A stretch of 58,827 bases of DNA from a virus. This document shows positions 39,186 to 47,426 of this stretch, piece after piece. The stretch lies in the IMG/VR virus record IMGVR_UViG_3300048088_000132, positions 1 to 58,827 of that record. One strand, given 5' to 3'. The notes under the pieces were generated by a model. The model saw nothing but the letters and a program-made list of their open reading frames with translations, made no database searches and was not told the origin of the DNA. The stretch's first letter is position 1. Every line of letters begins with the position of its first letter. The position numbers and the translations under genes are program-made.

Positions 39186-39473
39186 TCAGGCGACGTCCTC
39201 GCCGCTTTCCAGCGCCTTCTTGTCGTCCTCGGTCGCGTAGGGCTGGCCCGTGATGGGGTCCAGTTCCCCCGCTGCCACACCCGCGGCCTGCTCGTTGAGA
39301 GCAGCGGTGGCTTCCTCCCCCGTAGGGGTCTCCTCGCCCTCGTGCTCCACGATCTTGGTCCCGTTCATGGGATCGTTCCACGGGTAGATGGGCACACCTG
39401 CGGGATACACGGCCCGGACACCGTCCGGCTCGTACTCCTCTTCGGTGGCGGGCTCAGTCTCGATGTCTGACAT
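39186..39473 (-). CDS. Small acidic protein
   Basis: 95 residues, strongly acidic (SDIETEPATEEEYEPDG start; DDKKALESGEDVA end) with a short PITGQPYATED motif. There is no recognised family. The AAGGAAGGACATCCC ribosome region is good. It is the last gene of the replication operon. It could be a DNA mimic or assembly chaperone, but nothing proves it. Confidence 0.55.
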   Translation of the reverse strand: MSDIETEPATEEEYEPDGVRAVYPAGVPIYPWNDPMNGTKIVEHEGEETPTGEEATAALNEQAAGVAAGELDPITGQPYATEDDKKALESGEDVA

Positions 39474-39513
39474 GGGATGTCCTTCCTTGGGGTGGACCTG
39501 CGTCGCGCAGATA

Positions 39514-41091
39514 CTACGCCGCCTCCAGGAACGACCGTAGGCTCCCCAGTGTCAGTGTCAGTGCACCCTTGGCATCGATGTGCTGGCCGTCGATCCAGGC
39601 CTCGCTCACCATGCGCTTCTGAGTCAACATCTCTAGCTGCCGTTCCTCGATGGTGTTCTTGCCCAACATGGTGAGCACGTTGACCTGGCCCCACTGGCTG
39701 GACGTGCGGTCGATACGGGCCACACGCTGGGCAAACGCACCCGCCGACCACGGCAGATCATAGGAGATGAGGTAGTTCACCTGGGGCAGGTCGATGCCGT
39801 ACTGACCGGCGTCCGACGACAGCAGAACCCTCGTCTGGTGCTGGAACCGGTCCAGGCTCTCGGCGCGCTGACGGGCGCTCATGTCCCCGATCAGGAAGGT
39901 GCTGTGGATGCCGTGGTGAGCCAACGCCTTGGCAATCATCCGCAGCATGGGCTTGAAGTAGGCGAACAGCACCACCCGGTTGCTCCGGTCCTCCGTCAGG
40001 ATCTCCTCGATCAACTCGACCGCCGTGTCCAGCTTAGTTGAGTCAACTACTCCGTCCAACCACCCCTCGGCCTTGAGCCATGATGCGTACTTGGAACCTG
40101 TAGAAGTGTCGGTGTCATCGAAGTCGTCAGCACTCATCGCCAGGAGGCCCGGGTGATCACAGAGGAGACGCATGCAGGTCAGGCGGCTCATGATCTCGCC
40201 CTTACCCTTGCCGCCAGCCTCTTTCTCGGCGCGACCATACGCGGCCAGTACGTTCCACCCGCCCATGCCACCGGCAGCGATAATGGCGTCGATGACGTCC
40301 AGGATGTCGGTGCGGATGAAGTCGTAGAGGTCCATGACCTGCTTCGACAACTGAACCGGTACCTCCATGCTGTTGATCCGTGGGAGGTACGCCTCGACAT
40401 CCTTGCGGGAACGCCGGAACATGACCGGCTCCATTGCGCGCTGGAGTACATCCATGTTGCGGTACTTGGTTGGCCGTCCGAAGTGGTCGCGCACGATGAA
40501 GGTGCGATCGAACTTGGGGAACGAGGGAAGCACGGTGCGGTCAACGAACTCCATGATCGAGAACAGTTCCTCGGGACGGTTCTCGATCGGCTGGCCCGTC
40601 AGTGCGAAGCGGTAGGGACTGTGCTGCGACCACGCCTTGAGGACCCGGGACCGCTTGGCCCGGAATGACTTGATCATCGTGGCCTCGTCAGCGATGACGA
40701 ACTGGGGCACCGGTATCCAGTGCCGGATCATCTCCAGGTCGTTGCGGAGGACGTCGTAGTTAGCCACGTTGTACCGGAATCGAAAGCTGTTCTGGTACTG
40801 AAAGCGCCGCTGAGCACGGTCCCCGTCGATGACCTGCACGTTGGGTCCCACGTGCTTTCGTATCTCACCCATCCACTGGAACTTGATGGAGTTGGGGCAG
40901 AGGACGAACCCGGACGTGACCTCTCCCTGCGCTGCCAGTAGTTCAACTGCGGCCAGGGCCGTAACGGTCTTGCCTGCGCCCATCGTGAGGGCAAGGAGTT
41001 GGTTGCCCCTCTCGACCATGCGTGCGAGGGCTTCCGTCTGATAAGGGCGCGGCTCAAGGTTCAGAGACCATAGAGTCGAGTCCGCTTCCAT
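39514..41091 (-). CDS. SNF2-type superfamily 2 helicase
   Basis: 525 residues from ATG 41091; the longer ORF reads into the primase. Motif Q-like PRPYQTEALARM, Walker A TMGAGKT, DEAT (motif II), SRVLKAW then LTGQPIENRPEELF (motif III region), ADDFDDTD insert, and motif VI QRVARIDRTSSQ are seen. The layout is SNF2/Rad54-like, common in actinophages for replication fork remodelling or branch migration. The 3' end holds a 13-bp repeat encoding LTLTLG. It overlaps the primase by 31 bp. Confidence 0.85.
   Translation of the reverse strand: MEADSTLWSLNLEPRPYQTEALARMVERGNQLLALTMGAGKTVTALAAVELLAAQGEVTSGFVLCPNSIKFQWMGEIRKHVGPNVQVIDGDRAQRRFQYQNSFRFRYNVANYDVLRNDLEMIRHWIPVPQFVIADEATMIKSFRAKRSRVLKAWSQHSPYRFALTGQPIENRPEELFSIMEFVDRTVLPSFPKFDRTFIVRDHFGRPTKYRNMDVLQRAMEPVMFRRSRKDVEAYLPRINSMEVPVQLSKQVMDLYDFIRTDILDVIDAIIAAGGMGGWNVLAAYGRAEKEAGGKGKGEIMSRLTCMRLLCDHPGLLAMSADDFDDTDTSTGSKYASWLKAEGWLDGVVDSTKLDTAVELIEEILTEDRSNRVVLFAYFKPMLRMIAKALAHHGIHSTFLIGDMSARQRAESLDRFQHQTRVLLSSDAGQYGIDLPQVNYLISYDLPWSAGAFAQRVARIDRTSSQWGQVNVLTMLGKNTIEERQLEMLTQKRMVSEAWIDGQHIDAKGALTLTLGSLRSFLEAA
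39551..39563 (+). repeat. 13-bp repeat GTCAGTGTCAGTG
   Basis: This perfect copy, extended upstream to CAGT-GTCAGT-GTCAGT-G, lies in the helicase C-terminal codons (GALTLTLG). Confidence 0.85.
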
Positions 41092-41987
41092 GCGTCGATG
41101 ATCTCCTGGTCTGTCGAGTAGTCGCCGGGGTCCTTGACACGTCCCTCGTAGCGCCATGGTACTGCGCCGACGCGCTTCCGTAGTTGGAATAGAACCCTGT
41201 CAGTGGCCTTGGCCCCGGCTGGGTCGATCGCCGGGTTGTCGAGCGCCACGATGACCTCGGTGCAGTTGCGAGCCAGGATCTCGATCTGCTTGTTGGACAC
41301 CTCGGCACCGAAGCTGGCTACTGCCTCGATGCCGCACTGCCTGAGCCGTACCGCATCCAGTGGTGACTCAACTAACACCAGGCGGTCCCCCTCCACCAGG
41401 TGCATCCCGAACAGGGTCTCGGACTTCACCATGCCCTTGGGGTAGTTGAACACCGCTCCCTTCTGGCGCTGCTGCCAGCCGAGCAGCTTGCCCCGAGGCG
41501 TACGGATGGGGAGTATCCAGCACCGGTTGACCTTGTCGTAGCGCACGCCGAAGAGCGCCGCCATGTCGGCCGAGAGCTTGCGGAAGGCCAGCAGTGCCGC
41601 TGGCATGGGTGGGAACTGGTTGTACTGCCACTCCAAGATGCGCCGGTCATCAATGGCGTCGCGCTTGGCCTTGCCCAGGGCGCTGACCCCCGAGGCCAGT
41701 GACACGGCCTTGGCCTCCGTCACGATGTCCTGATCGACCGGCCCACCCGTGAGGTAGCTGGCGAGGACTTCGAGCGAGGGCACCCGCCAGTCACAGGAGT
41801 AGCAGTGGCCGACCAGCTTGGCCTGGTTGAAGTAGAAGGACGGCTTGCGGTCCTCAGAGCCCGTCCGTTCGGCGTGCGCTGGGCACCACGCCTGGATCTC
41901 GGCCCCGGCTACGCGGTTGATGCGGAGTCCGATGCCCTCCAGGTAGGGGGTCAGATCAATAAGGGGAGTAGGTGTCGATGTCGTCAT
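41061..41987 (-). CDS. DnaG-type primase
   Basis: 308 residues from ATG 41987, inside the end of the DnaB gene. The zinc finger is Cys35, His38, Cys62 and Cys65 (CPAH ... CYSC). The Toprim core has LVLVESPLDAVRL (Glu207), VASFGAEVSNKQIEIL, then VIVALDNPAIDPAG (Asp250, Asp255). The DxD is spaced wider than in cellular DnaG. It makes primers with the adjacent DnaB-like helicase. The three replication genes overlap each other, implying stoichiometric synthesis. Confidence 0.8.
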   Translation of the reverse strand: MTTSTPTPLIDLTPYLEGIGLRINRVAGAEIQAWCPAHAERTGSEDRKPSFYFNQAKLVGHCYSCDWRVPSLEVLASYLTGGPVDQDIVTEAKAVSLASGVSALGKAKRDAIDDRRILEWQYNQFPPMPAALLAFRKLSADMAALFGVRYDKVNRCWILPIRTPRGKLLGWQQRQKGAVFNYPKGMVKSETLFGMHLVEGDRLVLVESPLDAVRLRQCGIEAVASFGAEVSNKQIEILARNCTEVIVALDNPAIDPAGAKATDRVLFQLRKRVGAVPWRYEGRVKDPGDYSTDQEIIDAWKRTRLYGL

Positions 41988-43227
41988 AGTCTGCGTGGTC
42001 CTCCTCACCCACGACGACCTCCTCAACTAGCCCCGTCTCCAGGTTCCATGTGATGTCGAACTCCGAGCCTTGGGGGCCGCTGCGGTTGCCGTGGATTCGC
42101 ATGGTTGCGATCGTTGGTTTGTCTTCTGTTGCCTCAACACCGATCAGCACCGATGCGTCCTGGCCGAACGCTGATGTGTAGCCGATGCCGTAAAGGCTGG
42201 TTCTGCCCTTCGACGTCTTGCCGTACAACTGCTGGGTCGAGCCCACTACGGCGATCTTCTGTCCCTTGGCCAGGCGCTTGAGCCCCCGGCTGATGTTGGT
42301 CAGCGGCTTGGTGTCAGTGCCGCCGATCTCCCCGGTGATGTCATCGGTCATGAGATATACACCATCGATGAACAGCACCGCTGGCTTCACGTCTTGCACT
42401 AGCGCCTGGAGGCTGGTCACAGTAGAGTGCCCCGCCGCATCCTCGACGCCGACGAAGTTGGGCAGCGTCTCCCGGAGGTTCAACTGCCGCCGCATGGATA
42501 GCTCATGGGCAGGCGTGAGCCCCATCTTGTCGCGCACCATGGTGTAGGGCAGCTTGCCCCACAGTGTGGCCAGACGTTCAGTCAACTCATCGTTGGACAT
42601 CTCGAACGTCACGAACGCCACCGGGTAGCCAGCAGCATGCACGTTCGATGCCATGTGGAGCATGGTCCACGTCTTGCGGCTCTTGGCCAGACCCGAGAGC
42701 ACGATGAACTGCTCCGGCCTGATACCACCTGTTGCTGAATCGAGCGACGGGATGCCGTAGCTGATGGACGGTGTCCCGGTGCCGTTCATCCACTCCGGGA
42801 AGCTGCGCTGGATCTTGTTCACGAAGTTGACGTGCTTGACGCCCGACGTCTCGAAGTGGGCCTGGAGCACCGCCGTGCTCATGACCTGGAAGGCCTGGCC
42901 CCCTCGGTCTGGCCCTTCTTCGTTCAGCGTCGTCACGATCTCCTGCGCGGCATTGACCGCCAGTGCGTCGCGCCGACGCTGCGCCAACCCCTCGATCATG
43001 ACGCTCAGGGGCTGCCCGTAGTCATCGATGGGGTAGCTGGGGTAGCTCGACCACAAGATGTCAGCCGTGGGGCAGACGTGGTGGGTCTGGTAGTGCTTGA
43101 GGGTCCAGTCCCAGATCTGCTGGTCCCGTTCCTCGGTGAAGAAGTCCCGCCTGACCCCGGCCTCGATCGCCTCACCCAGGTTCCCCGTGGTGAACACGGT
43201 GGAGAGCAGCCCGTTGCCGTAGTCCAT
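41956..43227 (-). CDS. DnaB-like replicative helicase
   Basis: 423 residues from ATG 43227 (TGATG overlap). An N-terminal helical domain precedes the RecA-like motor: GIPSLDSATGGIRPEQFIVL, a P-loop GLAKSRKT that lacks the usual Gly before Lys, FEMSNDELTERL, Walker B AVLFIDGVYLM, and VVGSTQQLYGK. It unwinds the fork. The P-loop variant is seen in other phage DnaB relatives. The DnaC-like loader lies three genes upstream. Confidence 0.85.
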   Translation of the reverse strand: MDYGNGLLSTVFTTGNLGEAIEAGVRRDFFTEERDQQIWDWTLKHYQTHHVCPTADILWSSYPSYPIDDYGQPLSVMIEGLAQRRRDALAVNAAQEIVTTLNEEGPDRGGQAFQVMSTAVLQAHFETSGVKHVNFVNKIQRSFPEWMNGTGTPSISYGIPSLDSATGGIRPEQFIVLSGLAKSRKTWTMLHMASNVHAAGYPVAFVTFEMSNDELTERLATLWGKLPYTMVRDKMGLTPAHELSMRRQLNLRETLPNFVGVEDAAGHSTVTSLQALVQDVKPAVLFIDGVYLMTDDITGEIGGTDTKPLTNISRGLKRLAKGQKIAVVGSTQQLYGKTSKGRTSLYGIGYTSAFGQDASVLIGVEATEDKPTIATMRIHGNRSGPQGSEFDITWNLETGLVEEVVVGEEDHADYDDIDTYSPY

Positions 43228-43505
43228 CAGAGCGGGCGCCAGACCAGGTAGGTGGTCAGCCTGTCGATAAGACGGTCTGAGTGGTGCCACTTCGGGTCCA
43301 GGCTGTTGACCGGCGCCCCCGTGAAGTCCGCTCTGTTCAGCAGACGCCCGAGACGCCTCTCCACACAGCCGATGCAGAGCATGCCCCCGTTGCGTTTCAT
43401 GCCGATCGCTTCCCACAGATCGTTGTGCAGGTTGTAGTACTCGCACGGGCCATCGAAGGGCACGGTGTCAACGCCGCAGTCTCGACAGTCGAAGCGCACC
43501 GCCAT
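43227..43505 (-). CDS. Small double-CxxC zinc protein
   Basis: 92 residues from ATG 43505 (TGATG overlap). CRDC near the start and CIGC (about 45-48) form one four-Cys zinc site. A helical RRLGRLLNRADF and an aromatic end follow. It is probably a nucleic-acid or replisome adaptor. No family is recognised. Confidence 0.6.
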   Translation of the reverse strand: MAVRFDCRDCGVDTVPFDGPCEYYNLHNDLWEAIGMKRNGGMLCIGCVERRLGRLLNRADFTGAPVNSLDPKWHHSDRLIDRLTTYLVWRPL

Positions 43506-43927
43506 CAGAACTCCCCATCGAACTGGATCTGTTGACCCAACTGGCCGTAGTACAGCAGGCGCTCCGGGTCGGTGTCGATCACCCGGTGGATACCGTTGCG
43601 CCTCCACACCAGGGAGCGCTGGAACTGCACCAGATCGAAGTAGTGGACACCCGCTACCTCCACGTCGAAGTCGTTGAACCACTTGGCTGCTAGCTCAGCC
43701 ACTTCCTCGCTGATGTAGGTGATGACCTCAACTGGTACCGAGTTGTAGCTGTAGCGCATGATGGTCTTCACGGTGGTGATGCCCCACTCCCACCCGGCAG
43801 CATCATCTGGTACCCATACCCGCTTGATGCCCTTGCGGTGGTACTGGCCGGTAACACGAGCCAGACAGTCCTCCAGTACCAACATGATCCTGGGCTTGTC
43901 CCAGGTGCCGAGATCACCATCTTCCAT
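43505..43927 (-). CDS. Unknown replication-operon protein
   Basis: 140 residues from ATG 43927 (GGAG 9 nt upstream), overlapping the loader gene by 14 bp; ATG 43990 would overlap by 77 bp. The alpha/beta pattern, with VWVPDDAAGWEWG, VEVITYISEEVAEL and GVHYFDLVQF, resembles small nucleotide-handling proteins, but no motif is diagnostic. Confidence 0.5.
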   Translation of the reverse strand: MEDGDLGTWDKPRIMLVLEDCLARVTGQYHRKGIKRVWVPDDAAGWEWGITTVKTIMRYSYNSVPVEVITYISEEVAELAAKWFNDFDVEVAGVHYFDLVQFQRSLVWRRNGIHRVIDTDPERLLYYGQLGQQIQFDGEF

Positions 43928-44510
43928 GATCCGGCTCCAGTGGAGAGACGCGACGATCGATTCCGACGAGAGTGATGTACGTGAACTCATGAAGGAAGGA
44001 CTCCAACGTGGCTGAGATGGGGACAGAGACGTTCATGGTGATGATCGTGGGCTTGGCCTCGTCCATGCGGTAGCGCAGGAAGGGCTCGATGATCTCCGGT
44101 GCCTCAGGAGTGCGGCCCAGATCGTCCAGCACCACACAGGCAGCGCGCTGGAGGTAACTCAACGTGTCCAGGTCTTCCTCAGTGGGGTACCTCACGCGCA
44201 GCATGCGAGCCAGGTCACCATCACGCACGAAGGCCGTCGAGAAGCCCTTGTCGTGGAGGTAGTTCAACATGGACGCAGCAAGCATCGTCTTGCCGGTGCC
44301 CGTCTCACCCACCAAGGCGAGACCGTGACCCCGCAGCGCCGTGTCGGTCGAGTCGATGAGGTAGCGACGGAACCCAGCGACCCACCCCTTGGCGATGTGC
44401 CACTCCTCGGGGTAGTCACGAGCGCCCACCTGAGCCCATACGGCTGGTGTGCAGGTTCCGAACCTTGCAGGAACAGGCCAGATCTTGTGTGCGTATGTCA
44501 GGTCGTACAC
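43914..44510 (-). CDS. DnaC/IstB-like helicase loader ATPase
   Basis: 198 residues from a GTG start. Walker A is GETGTGKT (68-75), Walker B ACVVLDDLG, sensor 1 TIITMN. The size and simple AAA+ core match DnaC/IstB-type loaders. It probably loads the DnaB-like helicase encoded 700 bp downstream. It is near the candidate origin at 45.1-45.6 kb. Confidence 0.85.
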   Translation of the reverse strand: MYDLTYAHKIWPVPARFGTCTPAVWAQVGARDYPEEWHIAKGWVAGFRRYLIDSTDTALRGHGLALVGETGTGKTMLAASMLNYLHDKGFSTAFVRDGDLARMLRVRYPTEEDLDTLSYLQRAACVVLDDLGRTPEAPEIIEPFLRYRMDEAKPTIITMNVSVPISATLESFLHEFTYITLVGIDRRVSPLEPDHGRW

Positions 44511-44535
44511 CAGGCCTCCCTCCGGGGCCGAGAGA

Positions 44536-45054
44536 CTAGCTCACCTGGTCGTCTTCGCCAGTGATGTCGTCAGTGTCAGTGGCGTCCCCAGGCGAACGGC
44601 CCTGGAAGCGACGGTTATCCACAACGATGTCCCCAGACATACGCACAGCCTGTCCCGCCCGCCGTCCTTCCATGGCCCGCTCTGCTGAGCGAAGGTACGA
44701 GCCGCGACGACGGAAGTACGCGTCCCAGCACGCGTTGTCCGGCCCGAGGTTGAGCGATGGGCTCTCGGAGCGGAAGAACATGAACGACGCCTTGATCACC
44801 TCCTCGCTGTGGGTGCCGAGGATGAACGTGATGTTCTTGTTCATGCGTGGTCGGTTGCTCCATCGTGGGACCGACAGCGGGATGGTGTCGCACTCCCGCC
44901 AGAACGTCTCTGCGATGCGAGTGACCAGACCAGAGTGTTGGGGAGCCCCGGGCTCACGCTTGGGCTTGGTCGAGTCCTCTCCCAGAGCGGGCTCGCTCCA
45001 TGCACCTCGATCCCACGGGTCACCCTGTTGTCGCTTGGAGGGCTTCTTGGGCAC
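44536..45054 (-). CDS. Unknown protein adjoining the candidate origin
   Basis: 172 residues from a GTG start. The N-terminus is basic (MPKKPSKRQQGDPWDRG); the middle has ITFILGTHSEEVIKASFMFF; the end is acidic (TDTDDITGEDDQVS), its TDTD part encoded by a 13-bp repeat. No family is recognised. As the first gene downstream of the non-coding region it may be an origin- or helicase-associated factor. Confidence 0.55.
   Translation of the reverse strand: MPKKPSKRQQGDPWDRGAWSEPALGEDSTKPKREPGAPQHSGLVTRIAETFWRECDTIPLSVPRWSNRPRMNKNITFILGTHSEEVIKASFMFFRSESPSLNLGPDNACWDAYFRRRGSYLRSAERAMEGRRAGQAVRMSGDIVVDNRRFQGRSPGDATDTDDITGEDDQVS
44569..44581 (+). repeat. 13-bp repeat GTCAGTGTCAGTG
   Basis: This perfect copy lies in the acidic C-terminal codons of the 172-aa gene. 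Confidence 0.85.
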
Positions 45055-45276
45055 GGTGACAGGGTACCGAACATGCAGGAGGGGGCGGGGCCTCCTCAGA
45101 CACCCGCCCCCTCCACCTCCTTGCCTTCACACGAGGAGGGACTGGCATCTTGACAGGCTCCCGAGACAGGTGCAACATCCTGACCCGTAACTGCCTACTC
45201 TCCCGGAGGACCCAGGGCCAACATCAGTCCTAGTCGGTTGGTACCAAGTCGGGCCGGAGCAAGCCATGGGTGGACA

Positions 45277-45530
45277 CCTAGTAGTAATAAAGCAATAGAA
45301 CCTCTTCCTAGTACTCATACTGAAACAAGCATCGCCAGCCCGGCCCTTCCTCTCCCTCCCACTCAGGGCAGGCCTGCTCCTCGCCGGGAACAGGAACCTT
45401 CGAGTGTGGACAGAGAGGGAGCCTCGACCGACCGCTCAGGTCTGTAGTTGTAGTGCGGCTCCCTCCAGGGGGCGCCGAACAGGACGGCACCCACACAGGA
45501 ACGCCTCAACAGGAACACTCACACAGGAAC
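45277..45530. other. Candidate replication origin region with iterons
   Basis: The 557-bp gap 45055-45611 has no convincing gene. It holds the most AT-rich stretch noticed (45277-45330, about 36% GC by hand) and a 9-bp inverted repeat GAGGGAGCC/GGCTCCCTC (45415-45465). There are four ACAGGAAC words, at 45390 and at 45495, 45509 and 45523, the last three exactly 14 bp apart as iterons. A plus-strand terminator and a 13-bp repeat close the region. It lies beside the DnaC/DnaB/primase genes. Confidence 0.45.
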
Positions 45531-45561
45531 ACGCTGGAGTAGTAGGGGTCTTCTCAGCAAG

Positions 45562-45587
45562 GGCCAGGGGTCACACCCTGGCCTTTT
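45562..45587 (+). terminator. Rho-independent terminator, rightward
   Basis: 8-bp arms GGCCAGGG and CCCTGGCC with a 6-nt loop, followed by TTTT. It faces rightward although both flanking genes are leftward, so a rightward transcript must cross the gap. Confidence 0.7.
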
Positions 45588-45596
45588 GTTGTAGGC

Positions 45597-45609
45597 CACT
45601 GACACTGAC
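45597..45609 (-). repeat. 13-bp repeat GTCAGTGTCAGTG (minus orientation)
   Basis: This perfect copy lies 2 bp after the methyltransferase stop codon, at the edge of the candidate origin region. Confidence 0.85.
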
Positions 45610-45611
45610 AG

Positions 45612-46511
45612 CTACCGGGTGATACTGGATCTACGGAGGGTCTTGACGTTCTGGCTCACGAAGAGGACGTCCTCGGTACGGCGCGAGTTGCTATCACCTG
45701 CGTAGCCGTTGGGTGCTTTCCAGTGCACGACGTCCCAACCGGCGTCCAGCAGGGGCTCGTACTCGTCTTTGTAGCCAGCTAGTACCACCTTGGCATGGCG
45801 CCGTTGGTGCAGGCACCAGTCGATCACGGCCTTGTTCAGGGGCTCGTCCTCGGCGTAGAGACCCTTGGCCCGCCGTGTGGTGGTCGTGGTGGCGTAGGGC
45901 GGGTCCAGGAAGACACCCACGGTGCTGCGCTTCCAGCGGTTGATGATGGCCGGGGTGCAGGCCCGCTCCCAGGCTTCCATCCCACCGGTCCAGTCACCCC
46001 GGAGGAACTGCACGGTACTGATGCGCGCTGCTACCGCAGCGATACGTTCATCGGTCAGGCCGACCGCCCAGGCGCCCTTGAGGGAACGATCGATGTGGGG
46101 GCGCTGCCGTGCAGGCTTCCAGCCGTAACCCTTGCCGATCCACGAACTGATGCCCTGCCACCACCATGCTGCTAGCTCAGGATCGCAGTAACGAGGGTCG
46201 TCCAGCTTCTCGTTGAGCACCGTGCGGGCATCGAGGAGGGCAGCGTGGCGAGCATGGATGTCCTTCTCGAACTGCGGTCCACCCAGGTAGCTGGCCACGA
46301 CTTCCCAGTCGGTCTGCAACGCCCGCCAGAAGTTGAGCAACAGACCATCAAGATCTACAGCGATCTCGTTCTTGGGCGCGCTGGGTCGGGCCAGTAGTAC
46401 CGCGAGGCTCCCAGCGAAGGGCTCGATGTACAGGTCTGGCGCGCCAAGGTGCCGCCACACTGCTGTGGCGGCACCGGTCTTACCCCCGAAGTACGGGAAC
46501 AACGTGTTCAT
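45612..46511 (-). CDS. D12-class N6-adenine DNA methyltransferase
   Basis: 299 residues. FPYFGGKTG (5-13) is the SAM-binding FxGGK motif, IEPFAGSLAVLLARP follows, and the catalytic DPPY is at 203-206 (FLDPPYATTT). This is the Dam/D12 layout, which usually methylates GATC or short palindromes. No cognate restriction enzyme is visible, so it may protect phage DNA or regulate the origin. GGTACC, which is unusually frequent in this window, is a possible but untested target. Confidence 0.85.
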   Translation of the reverse strand: MNTLFPYFGGKTGAATAVWRHLGAPDLYIEPFAGSLAVLLARPSAPKNEIAVDLDGLLLNFWRALQTDWEVVASYLGGPQFEKDIHARHAALLDARTVLNEKLDDPRYCDPELAAWWWQGISSWIGKGYGWKPARQRPHIDRSLKGAWAVGLTDERIAAVAARISTVQFLRGDWTGGMEAWERACTPAIINRWKRSTVGVFLDPPYATTTTTRRAKGLYAEDEPLNKAVIDWCLHQRRHAKVVLAGYKDEYEPLLDAGWDVVHWKAPNGYAGDSNSRRTEDVLFVSQNVKTLRRSSITR

Positions 46512-46515
46512 GGTC

Positions 46516-46722
46516 TCATTGTGACAGAGCCTCCGTGATGCGTTCCTTGTGCGGGTTGCAGGCCACGTCCATTAGCTCGCCATCGAAGACCACGGCCCAC
46601 GCTGCCTGCCTCGTGGGGTGCGAGGGGATGGGGTCCTTGACAAAGTCCGGCATCGAGCACGTCATGTTGACGTAGTCCTCCCCGAACCACTCATTGATGT
46701 TCACGAAGACGATGTCATCCAT
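46516..46722 (-). CDS. Small unknown protein under a palindrome
   Basis: 68 residues (MDDIVFVNINEWFGEDYVNM), acidic with an amphipathic middle and a basic end. There is no recognised family. Its start codon lies inside a perfect 11-bp inverted repeat (46721-46750), so expression may be controlled by a dimeric repressor or RNA fold. Confidence 0.55.
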   Translation of the reverse strand: MDDIVFVNINEWFGEDYVNMTCSMPDFVKDPIPSHPTRQAAWAVVFDGELMDVACNPHKERITEALSQ

Positions 46723-46750
46723 GTGTACATGGTACCGCTCATGTACACAT
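46721..46750. promoter_or_regulatory. 11-bp inverted repeat, operator-like
   Basis: ATGTGTACATG (46721-46731) and CATGTACACAT (46740-46750) are perfect arms around an 8-bp spacer. They overlap both the stop of the upstream gene and the start of the 68-aa gene. Confidence 0.55.
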
Positions 46751-47106
46751 CAGTCATACCAGCCCTGGATGAACCTAAGGGCCACACTCTTGTGGAGGAG
46801 GATGGTCCCACGGATCTTGGTAGGACGCCCATGGGCATCAACACGCACATAGGGCACCTGGTTCTTCGTGCGACCAACGATCCTGTCTCGGGTGGTTCCG
46901 CTGTTCTTCTCCCCGACCCACATCACGATCTGTTCGAGGCACACCCAGTCCGAGTCTGTGCTCACCATCCCGTAGTGATCGTCTCTATCGTTTCCGTTCT
47001 GGAACAGTTGCCTTCGGGTAACTCGCTGACCAGGTGGTATAGAGGGGCCAGAGGGCAACGGTGGATCACCGGGCCAACCTGACTGGATCACGTGGAGGTC
47101 CACCAC
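46750..47106 (-). CDS. Unknown small protein
   Basis: 118 residues from a GTG start. There is no recognised family. It contains basic and aromatic beta segments (QIVMWVGEKNSG; VPYVRVDAHGRPTKIRG) and ends RFIQGWYD. It overlaps the upstream gene by 19 bp. Confidence 0.5.
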   Translation of the reverse strand: MVDLHVIQSGWPGDPPLPSGPSIPPGQRVTRRQLFQNGNDRDDHYGMVSTDSDWVCLEQIVMWVGEKNSGTTRDRIVGRTKNQVPYVRVDAHGRPTKIRGTILLHKSVALRFIQGWYD

Positions 47107-47426
47107 GCTTTCTGCTCGTTGAGCACGTACCGGAGACGAGACGTGATGTCGTCAGCCGTACTCCACGCTTCACGCAGAAGATCGGTCTCCACCATGTCCT
47201 CGATGGACATCTGCGCGCACGCCGCCAGGAGGGCCACAAGCGGGATCGGTGCTGGAGCTACCTCCCCCGCTTCGATGCGCTGCACAGCGTCAGCCACGAA
47301 GGCCGCAGTTTGGGTACCCAGGCGACGACGATGCGGTTCAGACAAGTACTCACACACCCGCAGGATGTACGCCTGCGGGGTCTCATCGTCACGGGGTTCG
47401 GGAGCGTCCTCTCTTGTTGTTGTCAC
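47088..47426 (-). CDS. Unknown helical acidic protein
   Basis: 112 residues from a GTG start overlapping the previous stop (GTGA). The content is helical (QAYILRVCEYLSEPHRRRLG; SIEDMVETDLLREAWSTADD). There is no recognised family. Confidence 0.5.
   Translation of the reverse strand: MTTTREDAPEPRDDETPQAYILRVCEYLSEPHRRRLGTQTAAFVADAVQRIEAGEVAPAPIPLVALLAACAQMSIEDMVETDLLREAWSTADDITSRLRYVLNEQKAWWTST

Noticed and set aside
45200-45235. Minus-strand GGGAGAGTAGG that recalls the 3' part of 5S rRNA.
   Set aside because: No surrounding 5S helices or conserved loops; a chance match.
45238-45622. Short rightward ORFs before the terminator in the non-coding region.
   Set aside because: No ribosome sites, low-complexity Pro/Ser/Arg translations, and overlap with iterons.
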